DNA from: an uncultured Acidimicrobiales bacterium
GTDB lineage: Bacteria; Actinomycetota; Acidimicrobiia; Acidimicrobiales; CATQHL01
Assembly (NCBI GenBank): GCA_958295925.1
Contig: CATQHL010000001.1
Span: 943,931 to 1,007,930 of the forward strand
Reading direction: 5' to 3'
Length of the DNA stretch: 64,000 bases
Of this stretch, positions 36,186-44,375 are shown piece after piece. The notes under the pieces were generated by a model, which saw only the letters and a list, made by a program, of their open reading frames with translations, did not search any database and had not been told where the DNA came from. Every line of letters starts with the position of its first letter. Positions within the stretch are counted from its first letter, which is position 1. The translations under genes and the position numbers were made by a program.

Positions 36186-36680
36186 TTACTGCGGCGCAAG
36201 CGGCTGGCTCTCCAGGAAGCGATAAGAGCCTCCAAAGAACACGAGCGGCTCAGCGGTCTGTCTTGAATGGTGTCCGACTACCTCACCAACGAATATCTCG
36301 TGGTCTCCGCCGTCGTGAACGGCGTACGGCCGACACTCAAACGTCGCTATGGCGTCGGGAATGAGCGGGGCTCCTCCGTAACCGCATTCAGGTTCGATGC
36401 CCTGCCACTTGTCGGCCCCAGTGCTCGCGAAGCGCTGCGAAAGGTCGGTCTGGTTGACGCCCAAAACGCTCACCGCATAACCAGCGGCTTTCCTCAAGAC
36501 GCTCAGGCTGCGGACATCGCGGCCGATGCTGAACAGGATCAGAGGGGGATCGAGCGACACCGAGTTGAAGCTGGAGACGGTCATCCCCACCGGCTCACCC
36601 GCCTGGTCGGCGGCTGTGACGACGGTGACGCCTGTTGCGAACATCGCCAAACTGTTGCGGAAGGCTCGGGAGTCGGTCAT
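36186..36680 (-). CDS. flavin reductase domain protein (HpaC-like)
   Basis: A 164-residue flavin reductase that supplies free reduced flavin. Family marks are FRNSLAMFATGVTVVTA at the N-terminus, GMTVSSFNSVSLDPPLILFSI (the FMN-binding strand-loop), FAVSVLG-like YAVSVLGVNQ, and DHEIFVGEVVGH near the C-terminus. It overlaps the MarR stop by four bases (ATGA) and precedes the oxygenase gene, so the two-component monooxygenase and its regulator are coexpressed. It is also a formal counterpart of RutF in the Rut pyrimidine pathway. Confidence 0.93.
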   Translation of the reverse strand: MTDSRAFRNSLAMFATGVTVVTAADQAGEPVGMTVSSFNSVSLDPPLILFSIGRDVRSLSVLRKAAGYAVSVLGVNQTDLSQRFASTGADKWQGIEPECGYGGAPLIPDAIATFECRPYAVHDGGDHEIFVGEVVGHHSRQTAEPLVFFGGSYRFLESQPLAPQ

Positions 36681-37318
36681 TGGGGCGACGGGGTGATTTC
36701 GGAAGACAGGGCGGCTTCGGGAACTTCAATGTTTGACAGCCCACCAGATAGTTCGTCGGGCGCTTCGTCGTGGAGCAGTCTTGCCGCCAGTTCCAGGGCG
36801 CTGTCGGCATCGTGGACGAAGCGGTCGGCAAGTCTGGACAACTCGACAAAGGAAGCGCTGGTTAGATGCGTGAAGAGCCGGTCGTTGACGGCGCGCTGAC
36901 GAGGGGCGAGCTCGGCCAGCCGCCGCATTCCGGCGGGAGTAACCGTTAGGGAAACGGAACGCCCGTCGTGGTTAGAGGCCGACTTGTCCAGCAACCCTGC
37001 GGCCACCAGTTTGTTGACTTCCGCCGTGATGTACGGCTGGCTCAGGTTGAGGTGGCGCGCAAGGGTGGTGACTCCCACTTCGCTGCGGGCCGAGAGGTGG
37101 GCTACGGAAATGAGGATGGTGTAGGCCGGGCCGGACAGGCCAATCATCTCGCCTAGGCGGTCGCGGACTTCCTGAAGCTTTCCCGAGAAAGCCAGAAGAT
37201 TGTGAACCAACTGACGAAACTCCTCGTCGCCGCCATCGATGAGCAGGTCGGGGCGACCGACGGTGAGGGACAGCTTGCGTGCACTGTTGCCACCTTTGGC
37301 GTTTGAGCCATTTTTCAT
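36677..37318 (-). CDS. MarR-family transcriptional regulator
   Basis: A 213-residue MarR-type winged-helix protein. The DNA-binding domain is visible at about residues 75-130 (TLARHLNLSQPYITAEVNKLVAAGLLDKSAS) followed by the wing DGRSVSLTVTPAGMRRL. The N-terminal and C-terminal helices for dimerisation are longer than in the shortest MarR proteins. It is the first gene of the leftward operon with the two-component monooxygenase and probably controls it, and perhaps the divergent DUF2848 gene, from an AT-rich palindromic site that starts two bases before its ATG. Confidence 0.9.
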   Translation of the reverse strand: MKNGSNAKGGNSARKLSLTVGRPDLLIDGGDEEFRQLVHNLLAFSGKLQEVRDRLGEMIGLSGPAYTILISVAHLSARSEVGVTTLARHLNLSQPYITAEVNKLVAAGLLDKSASNHDGRSVSLTVTPAGMRRLAELAPRQRAVNDRLFTHLTSASFVELSRLADRFVHDADSALELAARLLHDEAPDELSGGLSNIEVPEAALSSEITPSPQ

Positions 37319-37320
37319 AT

Positions 37321-37347
37321 GTTAACTATATATATTATCTATATAAC
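37321..37347. promoter_or_regulatory. candidate MarR operator in the divergent intergenic region
   Basis: A 27-base AT-rich imperfect palindrome, with GTTA at one end and TAAC at the other, abuts the MarR start codon in an otherwise GC-rich region. Position and symmetry suggest an autoregulatory operator overlapping the promoter. This is inferred from sequence only. Confidence 0.5.
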
Positions 37348-37442
37348 TTTGCTCTGCGGCAGCCATCTATGGGCAACATCTGCCTGCATCCGATTCAAGT
37401 AGCGTTCCTCAAATCGCAACCTGCCCGAAGCAGAGCCGGAGC

Positions 37443-38132
37443 TTGACCATGCCCCTCACATTTCAAACACCCACTTCCCGCACCCCTGGAAAGACCCTCA
37501 GGATTGAACCCGAAGCCGTGATAATCGCCGGGTTCACAGGACGCGACACTGCCGCGGTCTTGGAACACCTCGAAGAGTTGAGAGACCTGGGGGTGCCCGC
37601 TCCATCCTCTGTGCCTAGCTACTACCAGGCTCTGGGGTCGGCCGCCGTCCAGCGTCCCGTGCTGCAGGTGCTGGGTGCTGAGACTTCCGGCGAGGCGGAA
37701 GCCGTCCTGCTGCTCGACGGCGACACGTCGTTCCTCACCCTCGGCTCGGATCACACCGACCGCGCCGCCGAAGCCTTCGACATCGGCCTTGCCAAGGTTG
37801 TCTGCCAGAAGCCTGTTGCCGCCTTCGCGTGGCCCTTCAATGAGGTGGCCGCCCATCTCGACGAGCTTGAACTCAGAAGTTGGATTACAGAAGACAACAA
37901 CGAGGCGCTCTACCAGGAAGGAACTCTTGGCGAGCTCAGGCCGTTGGGAGAGTTGATCGAGGCTGTTCCATTCAACAAGCGCCCCGACCGCTTCGCCCTT
38001 TTCACGGGCACGGTCTCGGCAATCGGCGGGATTCGACCGGGCAGCCGTTTTCGAGCCTCGCTGGTCGACCCCGTGCTGGAACGCTCCATTTCGCTCAGCT
38101 ATGAAATCGAGGCGCTGAACGCGCTGAAATGA
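37443..38132 (+). CDS. DUF2848 family protein
   Basis: A 229-residue protein that I recognise as DUF2848 (PF11010-type). Characteristic blocks are AVIIAGFTGRDTAAVLEHLE, LGVPAPSSVPSYYQ, LTLGSDHTDRAAE, QKPVAAFAWPFNEVA, and the LFTGTVSAIGG...RFRASLVDPVL end that recalls the fumarylacetoacetate-hydrolase fold. The molecular role is not established. Such genes often lie beside aromatic or heterocycle catabolic enzymes. It starts a rightward run (DUF2848, cupin, UbiX) divergent from the MarR operon, and may share its operator. An in-frame ATG at 37449 is an alternative start. Confidence 0.85.
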   Translation: MTMPLTFQTPTSRTPGKTLRIEPEAVIIAGFTGRDTAAVLEHLEELRDLGVPAPSSVPSYYQALGSAAVQRPVLQVLGAETSGEAEAVLLLDGDTSFLTLGSDHTDRAAEAFDIGLAKVVCQKPVAAFAWPFNEVAAHLDELELRSWITEDNNEALYQEGTLGELRPLGELIEAVPFNKRPDRFALFTGTVSAIGGIRPGSRFRASLVDPVLERSISLSYEIEALNALK

Positions 38133-38228
38133 GGCCCTGGGGCTAGCGCAATCCTGAAGACGGGCATACGATTGACGGCTGAGCAGCGCATTTTCGATTC
38201 GCATAGTTGACTTACGAGAGAGGTTCGG

Positions 38229-38609
38229 ATGGCAATCCAAAAACCACACCTGGAGTTCCATCGGCTCGACCTGGATTCTGGCTGGGAGTGCCCGGCGGGC
38301 TATCCCGACGGCATCGAGCAGAAAATACTGGCAGGGGAGCTGGACGAAGAGGGCAAGTCCGGGAACCGCACACGTCTGCTGCGCTTTCTCCCAGGCGTTT
38401 TTACGACTGTGCCGTTCCGCCACGACTACTGGGAGGAGGTGTACCTCGTGTCCGGCGACTTGACCGTGGGCAGCGACGAACGCGGCGAGGGCGGCGTCTC
38501 CTACGATCCCCACACATACGCCTGTCGCCCGCCGGAGGTTGATCACGGGCCGTTCAAGAGCGAGGGAGGGTGTCTGCTGCTTGAGGTGCATTACTACGAG
38601 GACGGCTGA
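38229..38609 (+). CDS. cupin-domain protein
   Basis: A 126-residue single-domain cupin. The first cupin motif is represented by FRHDYWEEVYLVSGDL and the second by CRPPEVDHGPFKSEGG, which keep His and Glu residues suited to a metal site. The final LLLEVHYYEDG completes the barrel. Relatives act as small dioxygenases, isomerases or ligand binders in catabolic operons; the role here is unknown. It follows the DUF2848 gene after 96 bases, and GAGAGAGG precedes the ATG. Confidence 0.82.
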   Translation: MAIQKPHLEFHRLDLDSGWECPAGYPDGIEQKILAGELDEEGKSGNRTRLLRFLPGVFTTVPFRHDYWEEVYLVSGDLTVGSDERGEGGVSYDPHTYACRPPEVDHGPFKSEGGCLLLEVHYYEDG

Positions 38610-38806
38610 CGCCAGCGCGGCTGCCACGAAAGCTGGCAGCACGAACGCGGGCAGGCTTGGGCAAACGTTTTATTCCGACAGCCTCGAAAGGCGTCGGGAG
38701 TTTCTCTCCACCCGACCCGGACATCAGCGTCCGGCATCAGCTTCAGGCCAGGATGTAATCAGTGCTTTGGCATGACTCGTCGAAGACGATCGCGGAAGGA
38801 AAATAC

Positions 38807-39379
38807 GTGCGTCTAATTATCGGAATTAGCGGTGCCAGCGGCGTGATTTACGGCATTCGACTGCTTGAAGTGCTGGCTGGGTTACAAGAAGTTGAGACAC
38901 ACCTGGTTCTCACGTCGGCGGCGCGCCTCAACATCGGAATTGAGACGACCTTGACGGTTGCCGACGTGGAAGCGTCTGCCGATGTGGTGCATAATGTGAA
39001 GAACCTGGCCGCCCCAATCGCCAGCGGCTCCTATCGGATCTCGGGAATGATCGTGGCGCCGTGTTCAATGAAGACGCTTTCGGCCATCGTTAACTCCTAC
39101 TCAGAAAACCTGCTCACCCGCGCCGCGGAGGTGACATTGAAAGAGGGTCGCCCGCTCGCACTTATGCCCCGAGAGTCCCCCCTTCACGCAGGCCACACGA
39201 GGCTCTTGCGTGAGGCTTCCCTGATGGGAATCCACCTGGCGCCACCGATGCCTGCGTTCTACAACTCTCCCAAGAGCATCGATGACATAATCAACCACTC
39301 AGTAGGCCGTGTACTGGATCTGTTCGGCATAGACGCGGGAATAGTCCGGCGCTGGCCTGGCCGCCCCAAGAGCGGATAA
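38807..39379 (+). CDS. ubiX: UbiX-family flavin prenyltransferase
   Basis: A 190-residue flavoprotein of the UbiX/Pad1 family, which attaches a dimethylallyl group to FMN to make prenyl-FMN, the cofactor of UbiD decarboxylases. Seen: the N-terminal IIGISGASGVIYGIRLLEVL, the phosphate-binding GMIVAPCSMKTLSAI, and the C-terminal RPLALMPRESPLHAGHTRLL and MPAFYNSP segments. The GTG at 38807 follows GGAAGGAAAA at good spacing; a frame from 38762 would add 15 atypical residues. It probably serves the UbiD-type gene at 12.4-13.8 kb or another one outside the window. Confidence 0.93.
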   Translation: MRLIIGISGASGVIYGIRLLEVLAGLQEVETHLVLTSAARLNIGIETTLTVADVEASADVVHNVKNLAAPIASGSYRISGMIVAPCSMKTLSAIVNSYSENLLTRAAEVTLKEGRPLALMPRESPLHAGHTRLLREASLMGIHLAPPMPAFYNSPKSIDDIINHSVGRVLDLFGIDAGIVRRWPGRPKSG

Positions 39380-39435
39380 TTCAGCTGCGCCAGCTCAACC
39401 ACTGACAACTGCAGATTTCTACTTGGTTGTGCACC

Positions 39436-39453
39436 TCACCAGTATGTTGGTGA
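39436..39453. terminator. weak hairpin between convergent ubiX and triple-RidA genes
   Basis: TCACCA and TGGTGA form a perfect 6-bp stem around the loop GTATGT. It lies 57 bases after ubiX and 64 bases after the RidA stop on the other strand. There is no T-run, so termination activity is only a suggestion. Confidence 0.3.
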
Positions 39454-39516
39454 AGCAACAATTAAACTTACGCTTTCGCCTGCACGTGTTGCGACGAGAA
39501 TCACGCCGGAAACGGT

Positions 39517-40830
39517 CTAGCGACGGTGCAGCACCAGGTCGATCTCGATGTCGGGGCGGATGACCGGGTCGGGACCCAAGAACATTATTCCAGTATCTCC
39601 GTTGCGCTGACGTGACGGAATCAGCGTCATCGGCGGCGGGTTCTCCACGCCTTCCTCATGCAGGATGCGTTCCCAAGCCCGGGCGAAGCCGTTGAAGTCC
39701 CGCTGGGCGTGCACAAGGAACACATGGGCGTCCACCACGTCTCGCAGCTCAAAGCCGTTCGCCCTGATCTGAGAGTCCAGAAGGCGCATGGTGGCCTCGG
39801 TCTGCCGTTCGATGTTGGAGAAGTAGTTCAACAGTTGCCTAGGCCCGGTGTCAACCACGCCGGTGTCGAAGTCGGGCACAGGCACCTGACCAGCCAGGAA
39901 GAGCCAGTCCGCTCCCACCGAGATCCCAGGCGTGAAGTTCACCTTTCGCACGTCAACCGGGTGCCAGGAAATGCCCTTCCGGGTCTCGACGATCTCCATA
40001 GAGTCGTCCTCAGGCGGAGCCAGAACCGTGAGGTTCGTCACGAACACGGCACGCGGCACCAGCAGGTCGCGCACTGCCATCGAAGCGCGCGTGGGCGGAC
40101 GTGGCATGTAGCGAGCCCACACGGCGTCCACGTCGGGGAAGGTCAGCAGGCTCGGCTCATAGAGGTGCGCCTTTACGGTGTTGGCCACGTCTGTGCCGAC
40201 GGCGTGCATCACCTTCTGCAGGTTCCCAAAGAGATACTCGGCCTGGGCGGTGGCGTCGTTGGCGTAGTACGGGAAGGCGGGCAGCCGCTTGCCCACGGGG
40301 ATGCCAGTAGAAAAGTCGCACGCCGGCAGCGCCGACGGGAACACCCATGGACCGGCCTTTATCGCCTGCGGAACGTGCTCCCAGGGCATCGGGTCTGGGG
40401 CCTCGTCGGTGTGAATCACCTCACGCTGAAGGGTCGAGTCGCCGCTGAGCGCCACTGCGTTGAGCGTCACCCGAACGCCCGGTGCGATGCAGTCGTCGCC
40501 TGTGACAATCGTGGTGCGGGCGGGCGGATCGTCACCGAACGCCTCCATCCAGGCTCGCTTGAAGTCGTAAAAGTCGCCTGCGCTCTGAAGCTGAACCTCA
40601 ACCCTCAGCACCCGGCTGAGGTAACTGCCGAGAGCCTTCAGCCGCCTGTCCAACTCCTCGAGCGCGGCACGGGATTGCATGAAAGCGTCGGACTCACCCA
40701 CGTATGTGGTCGGTGAGTTGGACCGAACCGGAAGCCCGAAGTCGTTGAGGGGGAAAATCGTGGCGACGTATATCAAGTCGCCGTAAGCGGCGGCCTTCGG
40801 GCCGGGGAGCAGATGAATGGGCTCGGTCAC
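39517..40830 (-). CDS. triple-domain RidA/YjgF-family protein
   Basis: A 437-residue protein built of three successive RidA-like domains. Domain 1 (about 5-130) has YGDLIYVATIF and LSRVLRVEVQL. Domain 2 (about 135-265) has GPWVFPSALPACD and VANTVKAHLYE. Domain 3 (about 280-437) has ADWLFLAGQVPVPD, LRDVVDAHVFL and IEIDLVLHRR. RidA proteins are normally trimers of single domains with interfacial active sites, so this may be a single-chain trimer with specialised sites. The GTG at 40830 has AAAGGAGGAC upstream and is preferred over a longer frame. It is divergent from the cyclic-amide hydrolase gene with 150 bases between, and probably works on its product. Confidence 0.87.
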   Translation of the reverse strand: MTEPIHLLPGPKAAAYGDLIYVATIFPLNDFGLPVRSNSPTTYVGESDAFMQSRAALEELDRRLKALGSYLSRVLRVEVQLQSAGDFYDFKRAWMEAFGDDPPARTTIVTGDDCIAPGVRVTLNAVALSGDSTLQREVIHTDEAPDPMPWEHVPQAIKAGPWVFPSALPACDFSTGIPVGKRLPAFPYYANDATAQAEYLFGNLQKVMHAVGTDVANTVKAHLYEPSLLTFPDVDAVWARYMPRPPTRASMAVRDLLVPRAVFVTNLTVLAPPEDDSMEIVETRKGISWHPVDVRKVNFTPGISVGADWLFLAGQVPVPDFDTGVVDTGPRQLLNYFSNIERQTEATMRLLDSQIRANGFELRDVVDAHVFLVHAQRDFNGFARAWERILHEEGVENPPPMTLIPSRQRNGDTGIMFLGPDPVIRPDIEIDLVLHRR

Positions 40831-40980
40831 AGCAGGTGTCCTCCTTTGGTTAAGTGCCCGCGGTCGGACTGCCGACCATGGGCTTGGGCAAGGTGTAGGC
40901 ATCCTAACAAGGCCTCACATTTTTCCCCAGGGCCTTTAGGATTTCGAGAGATAGACAAAGGCCCATTGAGGAGACGCCCG

Positions 40981-42081
40981 ATGCCGTTCATAGTCAAGAA
41001 GATCCCCTTCGAGCACGTGCAGGACACCGCAGGACTCGAAGCCGCCATAGCCGACGGCGAGTTCCGTGCGGATCAAATTGTCGCACTCATCGGAAAGGTT
41101 GAGGGCAACGGAGGCGTTAACGACTTTTCGCGCGTTCTAGCCGACCGGGTGCTGCGCGACTTCCTCGTTGAGCACGCAGGTAAGACACGCGCCGAAGCCT
41201 TGAAGGTGCCCATCGCCTGGTCGGGGGGCTGCGACGGGGTGATCTGCCCACACATGACGGTGTTTGCCGAAGTGGAAGGGCCAGCCGAGCCTGCAGGCCA
41301 AAAGCGCCTGGTGGTGGGGCACGCCGTCTCCGAGCCAATTGCGCCGGAGGAAATCGGGCGCCTTGCAATGGTGGACAAAGTGGCTGCAGGGGTTCTGGAC
41401 GCAATGGCCTCAGCAGGCATCTCCGACCCGGCTGATGTGCATTACGTGCAGACGAAGACCCCGCTGCTTACTGCCGAGCGCATCGCGGATGCCCACGCAA
41501 GGGGCAAGACGGTGGCACTCGAGGACACGATGGAGTCGATGGCCGTATCCAACGCCACCTCCGCGCTGGGCATCGCTTTAGCGCTTGGCGAGATTCCTCG
41601 ACCCCGCCCGGAGCAGATCGCCAAGGACCTTTCCGTCTACTCCTCGGTGGCTTCATGCTCCTCGGGGGTTGAGCAGGTGGAGGCACAGATAGTGGTAGTC
41701 GGCAACCGCCTCGGCGCAGGCGGGCAATTCAGGGTGGGGCACTCCGTGATGCAAGACGCCCTGGACTTCGACGGCATCTACGACGCCATACGCTCCGCAG
41801 GGCTGGATCTGCCGGAGCACCCGCGTGCCGAAGACCTCAAAGGCAGGGTGGTGAACTGCTTCATCAAGTGCGAGGCCGATCCCACGGGACGGCTAAGAGG
41901 CAGGCGGCAGGTCGCGCTGAACGACTCCGACGTCCACCACACCCATCACACCAAGGGCGCGGTGGGGGGCGTTGCGGCGGCAGCAATTGGGGACCCCGCC
42001 GTGTTCGTCTCGGTTGCCGGCCTGCAGCAGGGCCCGGCGGGCGGGGGGTCAGTGGCGGCCATCGTGGATCTCGGTCAGTGA
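40981..42081 (+). CDS. barbiturase/cyanuric acid hydrolase family ring-opening amidohydrolase
   Basis: A 366-residue member of the AtzD/TrzD/barbiturase family, which opens six-membered cyclic amides using three Ser-Lys dyads, one per pseudo-threefold domain. Candidate residues are Lys39 (IGKVEGNGG) with Ser81 (AWSGGCDGV), Lys159 (VQTKTP) with Ser227/228 (ASCSSGVE), and Lys296 (FIKCEAD) with Ser344 (VSVAGLQQGP). The third serine is followed by VAG, where I recall GGA in characterised enzymes. Barbiturate, cyanurate or a new substrate cannot be told apart here. The downstream gene overlaps it as GTGA. Confidence 0.9.
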   Translation: MPFIVKKIPFEHVQDTAGLEAAIADGEFRADQIVALIGKVEGNGGVNDFSRVLADRVLRDFLVEHAGKTRAEALKVPIAWSGGCDGVICPHMTVFAEVEGPAEPAGQKRLVVGHAVSEPIAPEEIGRLAMVDKVAAGVLDAMASAGISDPADVHYVQTKTPLLTAERIADAHARGKTVALEDTMESMAVSNATSALGIALALGEIPRPRPEQIAKDLSVYSSVASCSSGVEQVEAQIVVVGNRLGAGGQFRVGHSVMQDALDFDGIYDAIRSAGLDLPEHPRAEDLKGRVVNCFIKCEADPTGRLRGRRQVALNDSDVHHTHHTKGAVGGVAAAAIGDPAVFVSVAGLQQGPAGGGSVAAIVDLGQ

Positions 42082-42659
42082 GCCGCCTGCGGGGGCTGCG
42101 CCCCGACGAACTCACCGAAGACCAACGGGCTGTCTACGACTCGATTGCCGGAGGCGACAGGGCGCGTGACGCCTCCTTCAAGCTCACCGAGGCCGACGGC
42201 AGCCTGGTCGGGCCGTTTAACGCCCTGCTCTACAACCCTGGGCTGGGCGACGCCCTGCAGCGGCTGGGGGCGGCTCTGCGCTTTCACTCTGGCTTCTCCC
42301 CGAAGCTCAAGGAAGCGGTTATCCTGGCGGTGGCCGCCCGCTGGCGCTCGGTCTTCGAGTGGTGGGCGCACGAGCCCATCGGCCGGCGGGCAGGGCTTGA
42401 CGACGCTCAGATTGCAGCCCTTCATGCCGGGGAGACGCCGGAGTTCGACGACCCCGACACGGCAGCCGCCTTCGCCTTCGCCCGGCTGCTCATAGAGGGC
42501 ACCAAGACAAACGACGAGGCTTTCGCTGAGGCTCAATCGGCGCTGGGCGACAGCGGAGTGCTGGAAATGGTGGCCCTGGTGGGTTACTACACGATGCTGG
42601 CGCAACTGATGGACACGTTGGAGGTTGACGTGCCGGAAGGCGAAGAATCTGCGTTTTGA
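42078..42659 (+). CDS. carboxymuconolactone decarboxylase-like (AhpD-fold) protein
   Basis: A 193-residue helical protein of the AhpD/carboxymuconolactone decarboxylase superfamily. The family helix is FSPKLKEAVILAVAARWRSVFEWWAHEPIG; the redox CxxC of AhpD is absent and a WWAHEP motif stands there, as in the decarboxylase-like branch. The end reads VALVGYYTMLAQLMDTLEV, also family-typical. It starts at the GTG at 42078 that overlaps the cyclic-amide hydrolase stop by four bases, so it is translationally coupled. It may act on the ring-opened product, but the reaction is unknown. Confidence 0.87.
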   Translation: MSRLRGLRPDELTEDQRAVYDSIAGGDRARDASFKLTEADGSLVGPFNALLYNPGLGDALQRLGAALRFHSGFSPKLKEAVILAVAARWRSVFEWWAHEPIGRRAGLDDAQIAALHAGETPEFDDPDTAAAFAFARLLIEGTKTNDEAFAEAQSALGDSGVLEMVALVGYYTMLAQLMDTLEVDVPEGEESAF

Positions 42660-42666
42660 GGGTCGC

Positions 42667-42693
42667 TCAGATTTGCTAACACATCAAATCTGA
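42667..42693. terminator. perfect 9-bp hairpin between convergent genes
   Basis: TCAGATTTG (42667-42675) and CAAATCTGA (42685-42693) form a perfect stem around the loop CTAACACAT. It sits between the rightward AhpD-like gene (ends 42659) and the leftward VWA lipoprotein gene (ends 42747), a fitting place for a bidirectional terminator. No T-tract is present. Confidence 0.5.
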
Positions 42694-42746
42694 CCGCAGT
42701 GCCCTGGCTGTTGACTGGGTGTCGGGGATGGGCAGGCAAAGACCTT

Positions 42747-44348
42747 CTAACCCGCAGGTGCGTCCCTCACTGAAGAGGTCAGGAAAGCAGCGCTCCTCAC
42801 AAGACCTTCGATCTCGGGAATAACAAAATCGCTGGGATTCAGTTCGGCGGCGTCCCAATCAATCGGGAATTCCGCGGCTATTGAGCTTGCCTCTTCCATT
42901 AGAATTTTCCAGTCTGAGGCGTCGGCACGAGCGGAGTCTCTCAGCAATTCGCCAAAATTGGCCGCTACAGACACAACCCTGAAATTTGGGTTGGCTGCAG
43001 AAAATTCCTCTGCGATCTGCCCACCTGAAATGCTGTCGCCAACGCTGGTGGACTCCCCATGTGGAGCTTCGTACTCCAGCGCCACGTCTGCTACCGATTC
43101 GAGGTTGGAGTAATTATTGTTTGCCAACTCAAGCTCATAGAGCATCGTGTAGCTCTCACCCGAATTCAGCCTGTCTAGCGTGAAGAAAGCCTCCGTCCCG
43201 TCCTCGCAAACCTCCACGGCGTCCTTATGAAATCCTAATAGCCTGTGTGAAGCGACAGCACCTGGAAGGAAGTCCACATGAAATGAAACGTCTCGCGCAG
43301 CTACATCAAGCAATCTGTGAGGGTGCTCAGAAAAAAGAATCTCCACTTGCTCTGTCAAGTTGATGTAGTGATAAGTGCCGTCGGCGAAGCCCGCGGCATG
43401 TCGCAACAAGTCGTTTGAGGGCTGGTTCACGCTCAAACCGACTACGGCCAATGCGATATTACTGCTGTCTTTAATGTCTTGCAACTTGCTTAACACGAGG
43501 TTATTGCCTACGGTTTCATCATTATCATAATCGAATTCACGAAGGTGGGAGATTCCATCGGCAAATACTAGGAGCAACACAGAATTTCCAGCACCAGCTT
43601 CGGATTGCGCAAACTTAACCCCGTCCGACAATCCGATGGCTTTGTCGTTGCCACGCGGAGTATTGTCTGCTTTGAACGATTCCAGGAAGCGATCTAGATC
43701 TTGAGAATCACCAGCGGAATTTATATGAACAAGTTCCTTATCTTGCCCGGACACGCTTTCTACAAGGTAACCTAATTTTACGTTCGAGGGCAGAAAGCCT
43801 GCGAGATTATCCACAGCTTCCATTAAGAGTTCGAATTTAGTTAAAGACTCTGTGCCGTAAGAACTGAATTCATCCGAAGCCAAACCATTCATCGATCCTG
43901 ATTTGTCGGCTAGCACTAGTATTGTATCTGGTAGTGGTATTTGCTTATCCGGGGCTTGTATTACTACCCGCATCAACACCCTGTCATCAGAAGAGAAAGG
44001 AGAAGGGGCGGCATCGATTAGTACCTCTACCTTGTCTGAACCCGATTCATATCCTGTCTCGAAGCGATTTATAAACTCATCCACTCGGACTTCCTCAGCA
44101 GATGGAAGTTTGTCTTCCATCTGCAGGTTCCTCATCGATTCGTAGGAGAATGAATGTGTTGAAGAAAGTCCTTGTGCTTGAATTACGGGTGGTTGACCAG
44201 GTTGGCATTTCGCTGTGGTTTCCAGGTTGTGTATGTTCCCCGATACACAAGAAGTGATAATTATCGTAGCTGCAATTAATACTGCTGAAACTGTCTTTAG
44301 CGTTGCCCGTGGAACAGCTTTCAAGCCTCCAATGTCCAATGGTCTCAC
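42747..44348 (-). CDS. VWA-domain lipoprotein, low-GC paralog of the YfbK-type gene
   Basis: A 533-residue surface lipoprotein. The signal ends IIITSC, with Cys34 as the lipid site. A region like the YfbK N-terminal domain (VRVDEFINRFETGY) is followed by a von Willebrand A domain with MIDAS start VLADKSGSM (Asp148). Further segments (VFADGISHLREF, HAAGFADGTYHYI, LLDVAARDVSFHVDF) align with the 724-residue protein at 56.5-58.7 kb. It lacks that protein's long proline linker. Base composition is visibly AT-richer than neighbours on both sides, which suggests recent transfer. Function unknown. Confidence 0.85.
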   Translation of the reverse strand: MRPLDIGGLKAVPRATLKTVSAVLIAATIIITSCVSGNIHNLETTAKCQPGQPPVIQAQGLSSTHSFSYESMRNLQMEDKLPSAEEVRVDEFINRFETGYESGSDKVEVLIDAAPSPFSSDDRVLMRVVIQAPDKQIPLPDTILVLADKSGSMNGLASDEFSSYGTESLTKFELLMEAVDNLAGFLPSNVKLGYLVESVSGQDKELVHINSAGDSQDLDRFLESFKADNTPRGNDKAIGLSDGVKFAQSEAGAGNSVLLLVFADGISHLREFDYDNDETVGNNLVLSKLQDIKDSSNIALAVVGLSVNQPSNDLLRHAAGFADGTYHYINLTEQVEILFSEHPHRLLDVAARDVSFHVDFLPGAVASHRLLGFHKDAVEVCEDGTEAFFTLDRLNSGESYTMLYELELANNNYSNLESVADVALEYEAPHGESTSVGDSISGGQIAEEFSAANPNFRVVSVAANFGELLRDSARADASDWKILMEEASSIAAEFPIDWDAAELNPSDFVIPEIEGLVRSAAFLTSSVRDAPAG

Positions 44349-44375
44349 TTGACCTTTCCAAGCTAAACGATCAAT

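Noticed and set aside
36595-36849. Small minus-strand open frame across the MarR-HpaC junction
   Set aside because: It overlaps two recognised genes that already share a four-base junction, and has no family features or ribosome binding site.
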